The notes below the pieces were generated by a model. That model saw only the letters and a list, made by a program, of their open reading frames with translations. It was not told the origin of the DNA and did not search any database. A stretch of 64,000 bases of DNA from Collinsella sp. (GTDB lineage: Bacteria > Actinomycetota > Coriobacteriia > Coriobacteriales > Coriobacteriaceae): contig DXMV01000004.1 of the NCBI GenBank assembly GCA_019414055.1, forward strand, positions 62,001-126,000, read 5' to 3'. A program made the translations under genes and the position numbers. Shown one piece after another: positions 1-8,537 of the stretch (positions are counted from its first letter, which is position 1; every line of letters begins with the position of its first letter).

Positions 1-1
1 C

Positions 2-655
2 TACAACCCCTGTTCTGCCAAAGAGCGGGCACGCGAGTTTGCCTTGGAGGCAATGGCCGAGGACTTGCAGCGTCTGGAAGCGCTGCCCGGCAACTACTAC
101 AACTTCCACCCCGGCGCGCATGTGGGGCAGGGGACTGATGCCGGCATTCAGATGATCGTCGACACCTTGTGTCAGGTGATGTTTGAGGGGCAGCAGACGA
201 CGGTGCTGCTCGAGACCATGGCGGGAAAGGGTACCGAGGTGGGCCGTAGCTTTGAAGAGCTGGCGCGCATTATCGAGGGTGCTGCCGCCAGGCGTCCAGA
301 GCTATCGGACAAGCTGGGCGTGTGTCTGGACACCTGCCATGTGAGCGATGCCGGCTACGACATCATCCATGATCTGGACGGCGTACTCGACGAGTTCGAC
401 CGCGTGGTGGGTATCGACCGCTTGCGTGCCGTACACATCAACGATTCGAAGAACCCCAGTGGTGCCCATAAAGATCGTCACGAGTGCATCGGCAAGGGCT
501 ACCTTGGCAGCGAGGAGTTTGGCGGCGGTATGCAGGTTATGCAGAATATTGTATCGAATGGCCGCTTGCGCGCATTGCCATTCATTTTGGAGACACCGAA
601 CGAACTTGCAGGCTATGCGGCTGAAATCAAACTGTTAAGGTCATTGCAGCAGTAA
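2..655 (+). CDS. nfo: Endonuclease IV (AP endonuclease), 5' end missing
   Basis: Cuts DNA at abasic sites in base-excision repair as a zinc-dependent TIM-barrel enzyme. The frame is open from the left edge (YNPCSAKERAREFALEAM), so about 60-70 N-terminal residues lie outside the window. Family metal-site motifs are visible in order: NFHPGAHVG, LLETMAGKG, GVCLDTCHV, HINDSKNPSGAHKDRHECIG and a C-terminal FILETPN. The end matches the usual C-terminus. The first in-window start codon (TTG at 44) lies inside the conserved fold and is not a real start. Confidence 0.95.
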   Translation, partial: YNPCSAKERAREFALEAMAEDLQRLEALPGNYYNFHPGAHVGQGTDAGIQMIVDTLCQVMFEGQQTTVLLETMAGKGTEVGRSFEELARIIEGAAARRPELSDKLGVCLDTCHVSDAGYDIIHDLDGVLDEFDRVVGIDRLRAVHINDSKNPSGAHKDRHECIGKGYLGSEEFGGGMQVMQNIVSNGRLRALPFILETPNELAGYAAEIKLLRSLQQ

Positions 656-802
656 TGACTGTCATAAAGTGGAGTGTTCCATTCACGTTATGGGTTTGTT
701 TCAATCAGTTTTCTAATTGCGGATTCTTCCAAACGGGCGCATAATATCCAACAGTTTTTGCAGACCTCTGAATCAAACGGGGTCACCGGAAGGAGACTGA
801 TT

Positions 803-1663
803 ATGAAGCTGAAGAAGCTTGGCGCATTTGCCGCCACGGGCGCCATGGCACTCGCCCTCGCACTGACGGGCTGCGGCTCGTCCAACGCCATCTCTGGTTC
901 TGATGCCGGTTCCAGCAGCTCTGACGACGCTAAGGTCGAGAAGGTCGACGGCTCCAAGGAGTACGCGCTCGTCAAGGACGGTACGCTGACCGTCGGCACC
1001 TCTGCCGAGTACGCTCCGTTTGAGTACAAGGATGACAACGGCGATTATCAGGGCTTTGACCTTGAGCTTATCAAGGCTATCGGCGACAAGCTGGGCCTGG
1101 ATGTCGAGTACGTCAACAATGACTTTGACACGCTGGTTCCGGGTGTCGCTTCGGGCGCCAAGTATGACGTTTCCATCGCGGCTATCACCGACACGCCCGA
1201 GCGTGAGAAGGAAGTCACTTTCTCCGATTCCTACTACATGGACGATCAGGCTATCGTGACCAAGGTCGATAACACCGACATCACGGCCGACAACTACAGC
1301 GAGAAGCTCAACAACGCCGACGCTACCATCATCGTCCAGTCTGGATCGACCGCCGAGGCCTTTGCTCAGGAAAACTTCCCCAAGGCTAAGATCGTTCCCT
1401 ACAAAGACGCCACCGAGTGCTTCAGCGCCCTGCAGTCCGATAAGGGCGATGCCGTAGTCACCAACCGCTCCGTTGCCAGCCAGCTGACCGCCGAGCAGTT
1501 CAACACCTGCCAGACCATCAAGCAGGTCAGCACCGGCGAGGAGTACGCCATCGCCATCAACCAGGGCAACACCAAGCTCAAGGACGACATCAACCAGGCC
1601 ATCAAGGACCTGACCGACGACGGTACCGTTGACGCCCTCATGGCTAAGTACAACATCAAGTAA
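803..1663 (+). CDS. Amino-acid ABC transporter substrate-binding lipoprotein
   Basis: Extracellular solute receptor of a polar amino-acid importer (SBP_bac_3 family). The ATG at 803 follows a GGAAGGAG ribosome site. It begins a 286-residue protein with a lipoprotein signal (MKLKKLGAFAATGAMALALA, then LTGCGSS), so it is anchored outside the membrane by its Cys. The mature part has the family pattern: GTSAEYAPFEYKDDNGDYQG, FDTLVPGVASGAKYD, TPEREKEVTFSDSYY and a late QSDKGDAVVTN. A longer frame from 674 has no ribosome site and would bury the signal peptide. A weak promoter (TTGCGG, 19 nt, TAATAT at 742) lies upstream. The permease and ATPase genes follow in the same direction. The exact amino acid cannot be read from sequence. 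Confidence 0.93.
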   Translation: MKLKKLGAFAATGAMALALALTGCGSSNAISGSDAGSSSSDDAKVEKVDGSKEYALVKDGTLTVGTSAEYAPFEYKDDNGDYQGFDLELIKAIGDKLGLDVEYVNNDFDTLVPGVASGAKYDVSIAAITDTPEREKEVTFSDSYYMDDQAIVTKVDNTDITADNYSEKLNNADATIIVQSGSTAEAFAQENFPKAKIVPYKDATECFSALQSDKGDAVVTNRSVASQLTAEQFNTCQTIKQVSTGEEYAIAINQGNTKLKDDINQAIKDLTDDGTVDALMAKYNIK

Positions 1664-1684
1664 ATTAATGCTTGATTGCGCGCG

Positions 1685-1714
1685 GGCCCTTTCCGTTTTG
1701 CGGAGAGGGCCTTT
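1685..1714 (+). terminator. Hairpin between binding protein and permease genes
   Basis: GGCCCTTTCCG and CGGAGAGGGCC form an 11-bp stem with one mismatch around a TTTTG loop, followed by a short T tract. It probably attenuates read-through so that the binding protein is made in excess over the membrane parts. Confidence 0.6.
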
Positions 1715-1779
1715 GCGCCTCTCTTGACGGAGAGCGTTTCCGTCTCGTTTTGTCGGCAACTTCTACGATAGGAGCCACC

Positions 1780-3141
1780 TTGTCTCGACTGAACAAAGGG
1801 GCCACGGAGCAGCGTTTTTCACTGCCCGCCTTGCTCCAAAAGCTATCCTGCGTCATGGCCGTGGCGCTCGCGCTGGTGTGCGCGGGGGCATATGCGCCCA
1901 CGACCGCCCAGGCGCTTGAGACCGCAAAGATTACTGCCCGACCCAACACCGGTTCGGGCAGCGCTGTGGTCGGCGGCACCGAGACGCGCATTACCTGGGA
2001 AGTTCAGGCCGATGCCGACGAGGAGCTGAGCGGTCTTTCGCTGACGTTTGTCGACGGCACGACGTTTGGTACCGATGACACGCGATTGACGATGCTCTCG
2101 GGCGAGGACCTCATGGATCGTACGCCCATGAAGCCCACGTGCAAGGCTGACGGCCAGACGCTCAAGATCGACTTTGGCGAGACGGCGCCTGCCGGAGGCT
2201 TTTTCCGTGTCGAGGTTTACGGCGTGACGTTTCCCGTCGAGGGCGGCGATGAGGCCTTCAGCGGCACCTATACGCTCGCCGACGGTTCGACCAAGAAGAT
2301 TTCTAAGATTCCTTCCGTCGAGATTAAGGGCGTGACGGCATTCGATAACTTCCTGGCCGACCTTAAGGAGCAGCCGTGGGTCGAGGCATGGAATTCCAAC
2401 ATGTTCCTGCGCCTGTTCCTGAACCCGGTCATTTTGGTCCAGAGCCTGCCGATCGTCTTCAAAGGCTTCCTCATGTCGCTCTCGATTGTGCTCGTGGCGT
2501 TTCCGCTGGCAATTCCCTTTGGCTTTGCCTTGTCGCTCATGCGCATCTCCAAGTCGCGCATCCTGCGTTGCCTTGCCGGCATCTATGTGAATATCATCCG
2601 CGGTACGCCGGCGTTCCTGCAGATCTACATCGCGTTCTTCGGTCTGCCGCTGGCCGGCGTCAAGGTTGACGACTATGTGCTGGGCGTCATCGTCATGGCC
2701 ATGAACTCGTCCGCCTACCTGTGCGAGATCTTCCGCGCCGGTATTCAGTCGATCCCCAAGGGCCAGAACGAGGCCGCGCGCTCGCTGGGCATGAACGCCT
2801 TCCAGACGCTGCTCTACGTTATGATTCCGCAGACGTTCCGCATTGTCCTGCCTACGCTGACCAGTGAGTTCATCCTGCTTTACAAGGATACGTCGCTGCT
2901 CGCGGCCGTGGGCGTGGTCGAGATCGTCATGAACGCCCGTACCATCGTGGCCACGACGGGTTCCATTACGCCGTATGTGGTTGCCGCGCTGTTCTACCTG
3001 GTCATCACCCTGCCGCTTGCTCGCTTGGTGAGCGGTCTTGAGGCGAGGCTTCTGGGGACGGCCGAAACCAAGAAGAAGCGTCCCGCCAAGAGCGCTGGAC
3101 AGGTCGTCGCGACGCCCGCCGACCACATCGCCGGTCTGTAA
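1780..3141 (+). CDS. Polar amino-acid ABC permease with N-terminal secreted domain
   Basis: Membrane subunit of the amino-acid importer. A TTG at 1780, seven bases after TAGGAG, is the best start and gives 453 residues; an open frame from 1672 has no ribosome site. A signal-like segment (LSCVMAVALALVCAGAYAPT) is followed by about 150 residues of predicted extracytoplasmic beta-rich sequence (roughly residues 45-200). A HisM/GlnP-type permease follows, with NIIRGTPAFLQIY and the EAA loop GQNEAARSLGMNAFQTL that contacts the ATPase. Ordinary members of this family are 210-300 residues and lack the extra domain. The gene sits between the binding protein and the ATPase. Confidence 0.9.
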   Translation: MSRLNKGATEQRFSLPALLQKLSCVMAVALALVCAGAYAPTTAQALETAKITARPNTGSGSAVVGGTETRITWEVQADADEELSGLSLTFVDGTTFGTDDTRLTMLSGEDLMDRTPMKPTCKADGQTLKIDFGETAPAGGFFRVEVYGVTFPVEGGDEAFSGTYTLADGSTKKISKIPSVEIKGVTAFDNFLADLKEQPWVEAWNSNMFLRLFLNPVILVQSLPIVFKGFLMSLSIVLVAFPLAIPFGFALSLMRISKSRILRCLAGIYVNIIRGTPAFLQIYIAFFGLPLAGVKVDDYVLGVIVMAMNSSAYLCEIFRAGIQSIPKGQNEAARSLGMNAFQTLLYVMIPQTFRIVLPTLTSEFILLYKDTSLLAAVGVVEIVMNARTIVATTGSITPYVVAALFYLVITLPLARLVSGLEARLLGTAETKKKRPAKSAGQVVATPADHIAGL

Positions 3142-3153
3142 GGAGGTCCTATC

Positions 3154-3906
3154 ATGAGCGAAACCAATAACTCGAACGAGGTTGTCGTCAGCATCAAGAA
3201 CCTCCAGAAGGCCTTCGGCGATAACGTGGTCCTGCGCGATATCGATCTGGATGTGCACAAGGGCGAGGTCGTCGTAGTCCTGGGTCCTTCGGGCTCGGGC
3301 AAGTCGACGATGCTTCGCTGCATCAATCGTCTGGAGCATCCCACGAGCGGCTCGATCGTCGTTGAGGGCGTGGACGTTTGCGCCAAGGGCGTCGACCTTA
3401 ACAAGGTACGTACGCATCTGGGTATGGTGTTCCAGCAGTTCAATTTGTTCCCGCACCTGTCAGTCAAAAAGAACGTCATGCTCGCACAGCAAAAGGTACT
3501 CAAGCGCAGCAAGGAAGAGGCCGAGAAAATCGCTATCGAGGAGCTGACCAAGGTCGGTCTTGCCGAGCGCATCGACTTTATGCCGAGCCAGCTCTCGGGT
3601 GGCCAGCAGCAGCGCGTTGCCATCGCCCGCGCCCTGTCGATGAACCCTCACGTCATGCTCTTTGACGAGGCCACGTCGGCGCTCGACCCCGAGCTGGTTC
3701 GCGACGTTCTTGGCGTTATGCGCGATCTTGCACGTGACGGTATGACCATGATCGTCGTGACGCATGAGATGGGCTTTGCCCGCGACGTCGCCGACCGCGT
3801 CGTCTTTATGGACGGCGGCGTTATCGTGGAAGAGGGTACGCCGAGCGAGGTCTTCGACCACCCCAAGAGCGAGCGCACCAAGGCGTTCTTGGGAAATATC
3901 TCGTAG
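3154..3906 (+). CDS. Amino-acid ABC transporter ATP-binding protein
   Basis: Cytoplasmic ATPase that powers the importer (GlnQ/ArtP/HisP type, 250 residues, usual length). It shows Walker A GPSGSGKST, the Q-loop VFQQFNLFPHLSV, the signature LSGGQQQRVAIARAL, Walker B VMLFDEATSALDPE and the switch VTHEM. It starts 12 bases after the permease stop behind AAGGAGG, so the two are one operon. A strong terminator follows. Confidence 0.96.
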   Translation: MSETNNSNEVVVSIKNLQKAFGDNVVLRDIDLDVHKGEVVVVLGPSGSGKSTMLRCINRLEHPTSGSIVVEGVDVCAKGVDLNKVRTHLGMVFQQFNLFPHLSVKKNVMLAQQKVLKRSKEEAEKIAIEELTKVGLAERIDFMPSQLSGGQQQRVAIARALSMNPHVMLFDEATSALDPELVRDVLGVMRDLARDGMTMIVVTHEMGFARDVADRVVFMDGGVIVEEGTPSEVFDHPKSERTKAFLGNIS

Positions 3907-3931
3907 CCGCTTTATATGACTGACATAACAG

Positions 3932-3967
3932 AAAACGGGAGCCGGATGTGATCCGGCTCCCGTTTTT
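3932..3967. terminator. Bidirectional intrinsic terminator
   Basis: An ACGGGAGCCGGAT/ATCCGGCTCCCGT stem with a GTG loop is flanked by an A tract on the left and a T tract on the right. It can end both the ABC ATPase transcript (+) and the flavodoxin transcript (-). Confidence 0.9.
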
Positions 3968-4023
3968 GTTGGGATGCGAATGTGTTTTGGTGCAGAGCTC
4001 GTTATGGGCGGAGCTCATTGCCG

Positions 4024-4443
4024 CTAGGCGAGCTCGGCTCCAAGGGCGCGGCAGGCCGCCTCGCCCTCATCGTCGGGAGCGTCGTAGCAGATGACGGAAT
4101 CGACGACGTTGACGCCCGCCTCATCGGCGTCGGCCTTCCAGTTGTCCATCCACTCGCCCTCGGCCCACGAATAGGAGCCAAAGAGGACGACCTTCTTGTC
4201 GCCGAGAACCTCCTTGACCTCGTCCCACATCGGCTGGAACTCATCGTACTCGAGTTCCTCGGAGCCCATGGCGGGGCAGCCGAAGGCGAAGGCGTCGTAT
4301 TCGGCGGCCCTGTCGGCAGAGAAGTCGGCGCAGGGGATGACCTCAGTCTCGGCACCCGCGGACGTGGCGCCTTCGGCGACGAGGTTTGCCATGGCCTCGG
4401 TATTGCCCGTGCCACTCCAATAGACGACGGCGATATTGCTCAT
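4024..4443 (-). CDS. Short-chain flavodoxin
   Basis: FMN-binding low-potential electron carrier of 139 residues. The phosphate-binding loop is intact (VVYWSGTGNTEAMAN at residues 6-20). The aromatic/acidic FMN loops are also visible (FGCPAMGSEELEYDEF and FGSYSWAEGEWM). The start ATG at 4443 follows AAAGGA. It lies 46 bases downstream of the DUF3793 gene on the same strand. Their shared upstream iron-type operator suggests use under iron limitation, when ferredoxin is replaced. This regulatory role is inference. Confidence 0.93.
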   Translation of the reverse strand: MSNIAVVYWSGTGNTEAMANLVAEGATSAGAETEVIPCADFSADRAAEYDAFAFGCPAMGSEELEYDEFQPMWDEVKEVLGDKKVVLFGSYSWAEGEWMDNWKADADEAGVNVVDSVICYDAPDDEGEAACRALGAELA

Positions 4444-4489
4444 ATGTTTTCCTTTCGGTTGTGCGGCGTGCGGCCGCGTTTTGTATGCT

Positions 4490-5194
4490 CTATCGGGTTG
4501 CCTGGACAAGTTGTCCCAGGGTGCAGCCCTGTTGATAGATGTACGTAAGGTATTGCGTGCATGCGCGATAGGAATCGAAGGTCGTGAGCGCCTGCTCAAC
4601 GTTTGTGTATACCTTCCATGCGCCAAAGACCTTATAGTTTTCGCCGTGCTGGACGATAAACTGATGGACATCTTCGTAGGGATAGCCCAAAAAATAGCCA
4701 ATTTCGTGGGGGAACTCGCACATGCACCCCGTATCGCAGTGCCTATTTCGCGCGAGTGCGCAGACGCTGCTGTCATAGGCGCTTTCTGCGGCATTGCTGC
4801 TTGCCAGCGTGATGCGCGCGGCGAGATGCACCAGGGATGCGGGCAGGTTGTGGACATCGTAACCTTCGGCGGTAAGCGCCGTCGTGGCGCGGGGGTCGGA
4901 GAGGTATCGCATGAGGTCCGCAGGGCGGTACACATAGATGAGCGCTCCGCAGGGGCGCCAGACCAAAACGCTCATATGGATCCCGAGTGGCTGGAGCTCG
5001 CGGTTGCATTGGGCAATGACCGCGAGCAGGCGAGAGCGTCGCTCTTCGATATGGGCGGCGCCGGGTTTTCCGCCTTGGTTGGCGTAAACGCCGGGATAGG
5101 TAAAGAGCGAGGCCGGCTTGATACCTGCGAGCGTAGGGGAGCAGTTGCGCACGACAGCCGTTTGGTATGTTGGGATGTCAATGGTTCGAGTCAC
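4490..5194 (-). CDS. DUF3793 family protein
   Basis: 234-residue cytoplasmic protein of a family found in anaerobic Firmicutes and Coriobacteriia. The family-typical core is CEFPHEIGYFLGYPYEDV, with a Cys-rich stretch just before it (RNRHCDTGCMCEF) that could bind metal or haem. The GTG start at 5194 follows AAAGGAG. It is the first gene of an operon with flavodoxin. No biochemical function is established; pairing with flavodoxin and a DtxR-like operator suggests an iron or haem redox role. Confidence 0.85.
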   Translation of the reverse strand: MTRTIDIPTYQTAVVRNCSPTLAGIKPASLFTYPGVYANQGGKPGAAHIEERRSRLLAVIAQCNRELQPLGIHMSVLVWRPCGALIYVYRPADLMRYLSDPRATTALTAEGYDVHNLPASLVHLAARITLASSNAAESAYDSSVCALARNRHCDTGCMCEFPHEIGYFLGYPYEDVHQFIVQHGENYKVFGAWKVYTNVEQALTTFDSYRACTQYLTYIYQQGCTLGQLVQATR

Positions 5195-5219
5195 GATGCT
5201 CCTTTCGGGTCCTCAGTTG

Positions 5220-5261
5220 TTAGCCTAGGAAAACTTATACACGAAAGTAAGCCAAGGTCAA
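5220..5261 (-). promoter_or_regulatory. Promoter with DtxR/IdeR-like iron box for DUF3793-flavodoxin
   Basis: Read on the minus strand, TTGACC (5256-5261), a 16-nt spacer and TATAAG (5234-5239) form a good promoter. The 19-mer at 5220-5238, TTAGCCTAGGAAAACTTAT on the plus strand, agrees with the IdeR/DtxR consensus at 13 of 19 positions. It covers the -10 element, the normal position for a repressor. No regulator gene is nearby. Confidence 0.5.
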
Positions 5262-5323
5262 CAAAAAAGTTTGAAGCGGGAAACTAATTGACCGAACGGA
5301 CATGATTTTGGGTTAAGATGGGG

Positions 5324-5340
5324 ACACCCCATGGGGGTAT
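5324..5340 (+). promoter_or_regulatory. CsoR-like copper operator upstream of HMA gene
   Basis: The pseudo-palindrome ACACCCCATGGGGGTAT has the TACCC...GGGTA character of CsoR-family operators. It lies about 30 bases before the HMA gene start, with a possible promoter (TTGACC at 5288, TAAGAT at 5314, long spacer) just upstream. Position and the metal-binding product make copper control likely. Confidence 0.5.
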
Positions 5341-5369
5341 CTAGATAGTGCTACTTGAAAGGGGAACGC

Positions 5370-5753
5370 ATGAGTGACTTGCTCAACCCTGCGAACCTTA
5401 TCGTGCTGGCCGTCATTGCCGTCGGCATGTTTTTTGGACTGCGTCGCATTGTCGCTTCAACACACGGGAAGAGTTGTTGCAGCGATGGCGCGAGTTGCAA
5501 GAAGGCCAAGAAGGTTGTGGTGGCCGATACCGATGAGTCTCACTATCCCTACCACGATGAGCTGCTTATCGGCGGCATGAGCTGCGACGGGTGCGCTCAG
5601 AACGTAGTCAATGCTCTCAATGCGCTGGATGGCGTGTGGGCAACGGTGACGTATGCGGACCACACGGCACGCGTGCGTTCGAAGCGCCCGATTGACCGCG
5701 AGGCACTCGAGACGGCGGTGAGAGACGCGGGCTATTTCGTTATGAAAATGTAG
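5370..5753 (+). CDS. Membrane-anchored heavy-metal-associated (HMA) domain protein
   Basis: 127-residue protein with one N-terminal membrane segment (residues 8-24), a short Cys-rich linker (CCSDGASC, residues 36-43) and a C-terminal HMA fold. The HMA motif is GGMSCDGCAQNV, with metal-binding Cys72 and Cys75. It probably buffers or passes Cu(I) at the membrane. It resembles a CopZ chaperone but is tethered, and no P-type ATPase gene is adjacent. The ATG at 5370 follows AAAGGGGAACGC; an upstream TTG at 5355 overlaps that ribosome site and is rejected. Confidence 0.88.
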   Translation: MSDLLNPANLIVLAVIAVGMFFGLRRIVASTHGKSCCSDGASCKKAKKVVVADTDESHYPYHDELLIGGMSCDGCAQNVVNALNALDGVWATVTYADHTARVRSKRPIDREALETAVRDAGYFVMKM

Positions 5754-5832
5754 ATGCTGCCCTCTCCAATGAGTACCGGCCTCCTCCCCATTGGGGCTAT
5801 CGATGTCCTAAAATTTGCGCAAAATACAACTC

Positions 5833-5898
5833 GCGGATGCGGCGAAAGTGGAGTTTGGTGACGGTTCGCGCGGAATTCGTGACCAATCGAGCATCCGC
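5833..5898 (+). other. Nested inverted repeats upstream of LPXTG gene
   Basis: An outer GCGGATGC/GCATCCGC pair (5833-5840, 5891-5898) encloses TTGGTGACG and CGTGACCAA (5855-5863, 5878-5886), which pair except for one G-G mismatch. The 5754-6026 gap otherwise holds an AT-rich stretch just before the gene that could carry its promoter. I recognise no known riboswitch here. Confidence 0.4.
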
Positions 5899-6026
5899 TA
5901 TCCCGTAAGAAAAAATACAGGTGTATATTTATATGCTGATTATTGCTGTGCCCAGATTGCAATTAAACGTGGACAGAGATGATGAATGCTAAAACTGGGC
6001 TTAAGGACAGGGGAGGCTATAGCCTT

Positions 6027-8537
6027 ATGAGACGAGTGGGAACACTTGGCTTGGTGGCAGCGCTTGCCGCTATCTTGGTATCGCCGCTGCCGGCGCATGC
6101 CGAAGACGCTTCGGGTGCCGTTACCTACAATGCGGGAAATGGGTATTCCTTTGAGAAGCTCTCGCATCCTACGGTAGGAACGTCGCAGCCTGATGGCATC
6201 GTCGACTATCAGGGTAACGGTGCCGTTGCCGTTCCGGGTGCCGATGGTAACACGGCCAACAACGAAGGCGATCGCGGCCAGAGCTACACTTGGGCGGCTG
6301 CGAGCTATGGTGACTGGCTTTATGTGGGCACCTGCTATGCGGCGATGGGCAACACGCTGACGCTCATGAACGGCACGCTGGGCGATTCCTTTGATGCCGA
6401 GACCATGCGCTTGACGCTGGAGGCCATGTTTAACGGCACCTTCTTCTATGGACAGCAGAAGGAGGACGGTACGGCCGACAAGGACAGCGGCGGCATCCTG
6501 GTCAAGATCAATACCAAGACCGGTGAGACCAAGCTGCTGCTCTCCGAATCGCTCAACGGCGTCGGTCCCTTGTTCCGCAATGCCGTGAGCTATAAGGGTA
6601 AGCTCTATTTCTGCGGCAGCGTCAGGACCAATGGCGGCAAAAGCGGCCTGCCTGCTGTATACGAGATCGACCCTAAGACGGATGAGTACAAAGTTGTCTA
6701 TCAGGGCCTTTCGAGCATGCAGGATTACGGTGCTGCCTACAAGCAGGGCATTTCTACCGGTATCCGCGGCATGTGTGTCCATGATGGCCAGCTCGTCATC
6801 AGTAATGTGGGTAAAGACGCGGCCGGTAACTTTGTGTCGACAATCCTGACGTCGTCTGACCCGTCGAAGGGCCAGGACAGCTTCACCGAGATTGCCAACT
6901 CGGGCACGCTGTTTGGCTATCCGGCGATTCGCTATCAGGACAGCATCTACGGCGGCGCCATTTGGGATATGGTCTCGTACAATGGCCATCTCTATGCGAC
7001 CATCTGCACCGGTACGCCCGAGAACGCTCCCGATGATAATTCCATGCAGTCGTTCGCCATGGTCCGTGGCGACAAGAACGCCGACGGCAGCTATTCGTGG
7101 ACTCCCATTGTTGGCGATCAGGAGACGGACGGTGCAAAGTACTGCTTTGGCATCGATCCTGCCCGTACCCGTTCTGGCGCTGCTAACCTTATTGTCTACA
7201 ATGGCTACCTCTATATCGGTGAATATAACGACGAGGAGATTGCCCTCGAGCGCATTCTCTTTAATAAGTCCAAATCTGACGAGAGCGGCAAGAGCGGCAT
7301 GGGCGGCGTTGACTGCTCGTTTGTGAATGCCAATCTTGAGCAGTCGGTCAACATCTATCGCATGGACAAGGACGAGAACATGGAGCTCGTCGTTGGCGAT
7401 CGCACCGACATGTTCCCCGAGGGCGGTATTTCCGGCCTGACTTCGGGCTTTGGTCGAAACGAGAACCAGTACATTTGGCGCATGCAGAAGTTCGACGGCA
7501 AGCTGTATATCGGTACCTTTGATACCGCGAGCCTGCTTGAGCCGATCGGCCAGTTCTCCAATGGTGACATTATCGATATGACGCCCGAGGAGTGGGACTC
7601 TCAGGTTCAGCGCCTTAGGGACCTGCTCGATCACCTGCTCGACAAGAAATCGCCTGACGACCCCATCGTTCCCGTGAACACGCTTGCGGACGATGATTCA
7701 AACGAGGCCGTCGAGGTCGATGACTCAGACGAGGCCGTCGAGGCCGATGACGAGAAGACCGAGGTTGCTAAGGGCTTTGGCGATCTGAGCGATGCGCTGG
7801 AGGATGCCACGGGCGATCTTTGCGATCGGGCCGGGACGATGTCCGCGGACGTTGAAGACGACGCCGCTTATGTTCAGAAAATCGATAGCGAGATCGCGTA
7901 CTTCAAGTCCTTTGCCGATCAGTATCAGGACATGCTCGATAGCTATGAGAGCCTGAAGCAGCAGTACGAGGATGCCTATGGCACCGAGCTGCCGAGCGAT
8001 ATTCAAGATGCGCTCGATAAGCTGCTGAGCGAGGAGAACCTCAAGAAGCTGCAGAGCGTGCTTACGTGCATGTATTACCTTCGCGATGCCGAGCGTGGCT
8101 TTGATATGTATGTGACCGAGGACGGCGTGAACTTTACGACGTTGACGACCAACGGTTTTAACGATCCGTACAACCATGGTCTGCGCACCTTTGCCGTGAC
8201 CAATCAGGGTCTGTGCCTTGGCACGGCCAACCCATTCAATGGTTGCCAGGTTTGGATTCAGCGCAAGGAGAACTCCGAAAACCCGGTCGATCCCGATCCG
8301 GATCCGACCGAGCCGAGCAAACCCAACCCGAGCAACCCGTCGAATCCGGGTTCCACGGATAAGCCCAACGGGTCTACCAGCAGCACGACCACGGTTTCGA
8401 AGACCACGAAGAAGGCCGAGAAGTCGTCCCTGCCTGGCACAGGTGACTCGACCGCAGCGCTGGTCGCAGGTCTTTTGATTGCCGCTGTCGCCGTGCTCGC
8501 CGTTGCGTTTGGCCTGCGCAAGCGCTCTGGCCGCTAG
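6027..8537 (+). CDS. Large LPXTG-anchored surface protein with propeller-like repeats
   Basis: 836-residue secreted wall protein. The ATG at 6027 follows GGGAGG by ten bases and starts a clean signal peptide (MRRVGTLGLVAALAAILVSP, cleaved near AHA). An ATG at 5979 is possible but would put 16 polar residues first. Recurrent units such as YGDWLYVGTCY, YKGKLYFCGS, YNGYLYIGEYND and FDGKLYIGTFDT suggest a beta-propeller. A second half follows with an acidic repeat (EAVEVDDSDEAVEADD), a coiled-coil-like stretch and a last propeller-like blade. A Pro/Ser/Asn stalk leads to LPGTG, a hydrophobic helix and RKRSGR, the sortase sorting signal. The ligand is unknown. Its stop codon shares CTAG with the stop of the convergent YolD gene. 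Confidence 0.88.
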   Translation: MRRVGTLGLVAALAAILVSPLPAHAEDASGAVTYNAGNGYSFEKLSHPTVGTSQPDGIVDYQGNGAVAVPGADGNTANNEGDRGQSYTWAAASYGDWLYVGTCYAAMGNTLTLMNGTLGDSFDAETMRLTLEAMFNGTFFYGQQKEDGTADKDSGGILVKINTKTGETKLLLSESLNGVGPLFRNAVSYKGKLYFCGSVRTNGGKSGLPAVYEIDPKTDEYKVVYQGLSSMQDYGAAYKQGISTGIRGMCVHDGQLVISNVGKDAAGNFVSTILTSSDPSKGQDSFTEIANSGTLFGYPAIRYQDSIYGGAIWDMVSYNGHLYATICTGTPENAPDDNSMQSFAMVRGDKNADGSYSWTPIVGDQETDGAKYCFGIDPARTRSGAANLIVYNGYLYIGEYNDEEIALERILFNKSKSDESGKSGMGGVDCSFVNANLEQSVNIYRMDKDENMELVVGDRTDMFPEGGISGLTSGFGRNENQYIWRMQKFDGKLYIGTFDTASLLEPIGQFSNGDIIDMTPEEWDSQVQRLRDLLDHLLDKKSPDDPIVPVNTLADDDSNEAVEVDDSDEAVEADDEKTEVAKGFGDLSDALEDATGDLCDRAGTMSADVEDDAAYVQKIDSEIAYFKSFADQYQDMLDSYESLKQQYEDAYGTELPSDIQDALDKLLSEENLKKLQSVLTCMYYLRDAERGFDMYVTEDGVNFTTLTTNGFNDPYNHGLRTFAVTNQGLCLGTANPFNGCQVWIQRKENSENPVDPDPDPTEPSKPNPSNPSNPGSTDKPNGSTSSTTTVSKTTKKAEKSSLPGTGDSTAALVAGLLIAAVAVLAVAFGLRKRSGR

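Noticed and set aside
1843..3456. 537-codon open frame on the minus strand across the permease and ATPase genes
   Set aside because: High-GC antisense shadow. Composition is Arg/His/Gln-rich with no ribosome site, and the plus-strand genes have complete family motifs.
7680..7760. Acidic repeat in the LPXTG protein as a possible phase-variable tract
   Set aside because: The two DD-rich units are imperfect, in frame and multiples of three, so a switch is not indicated.
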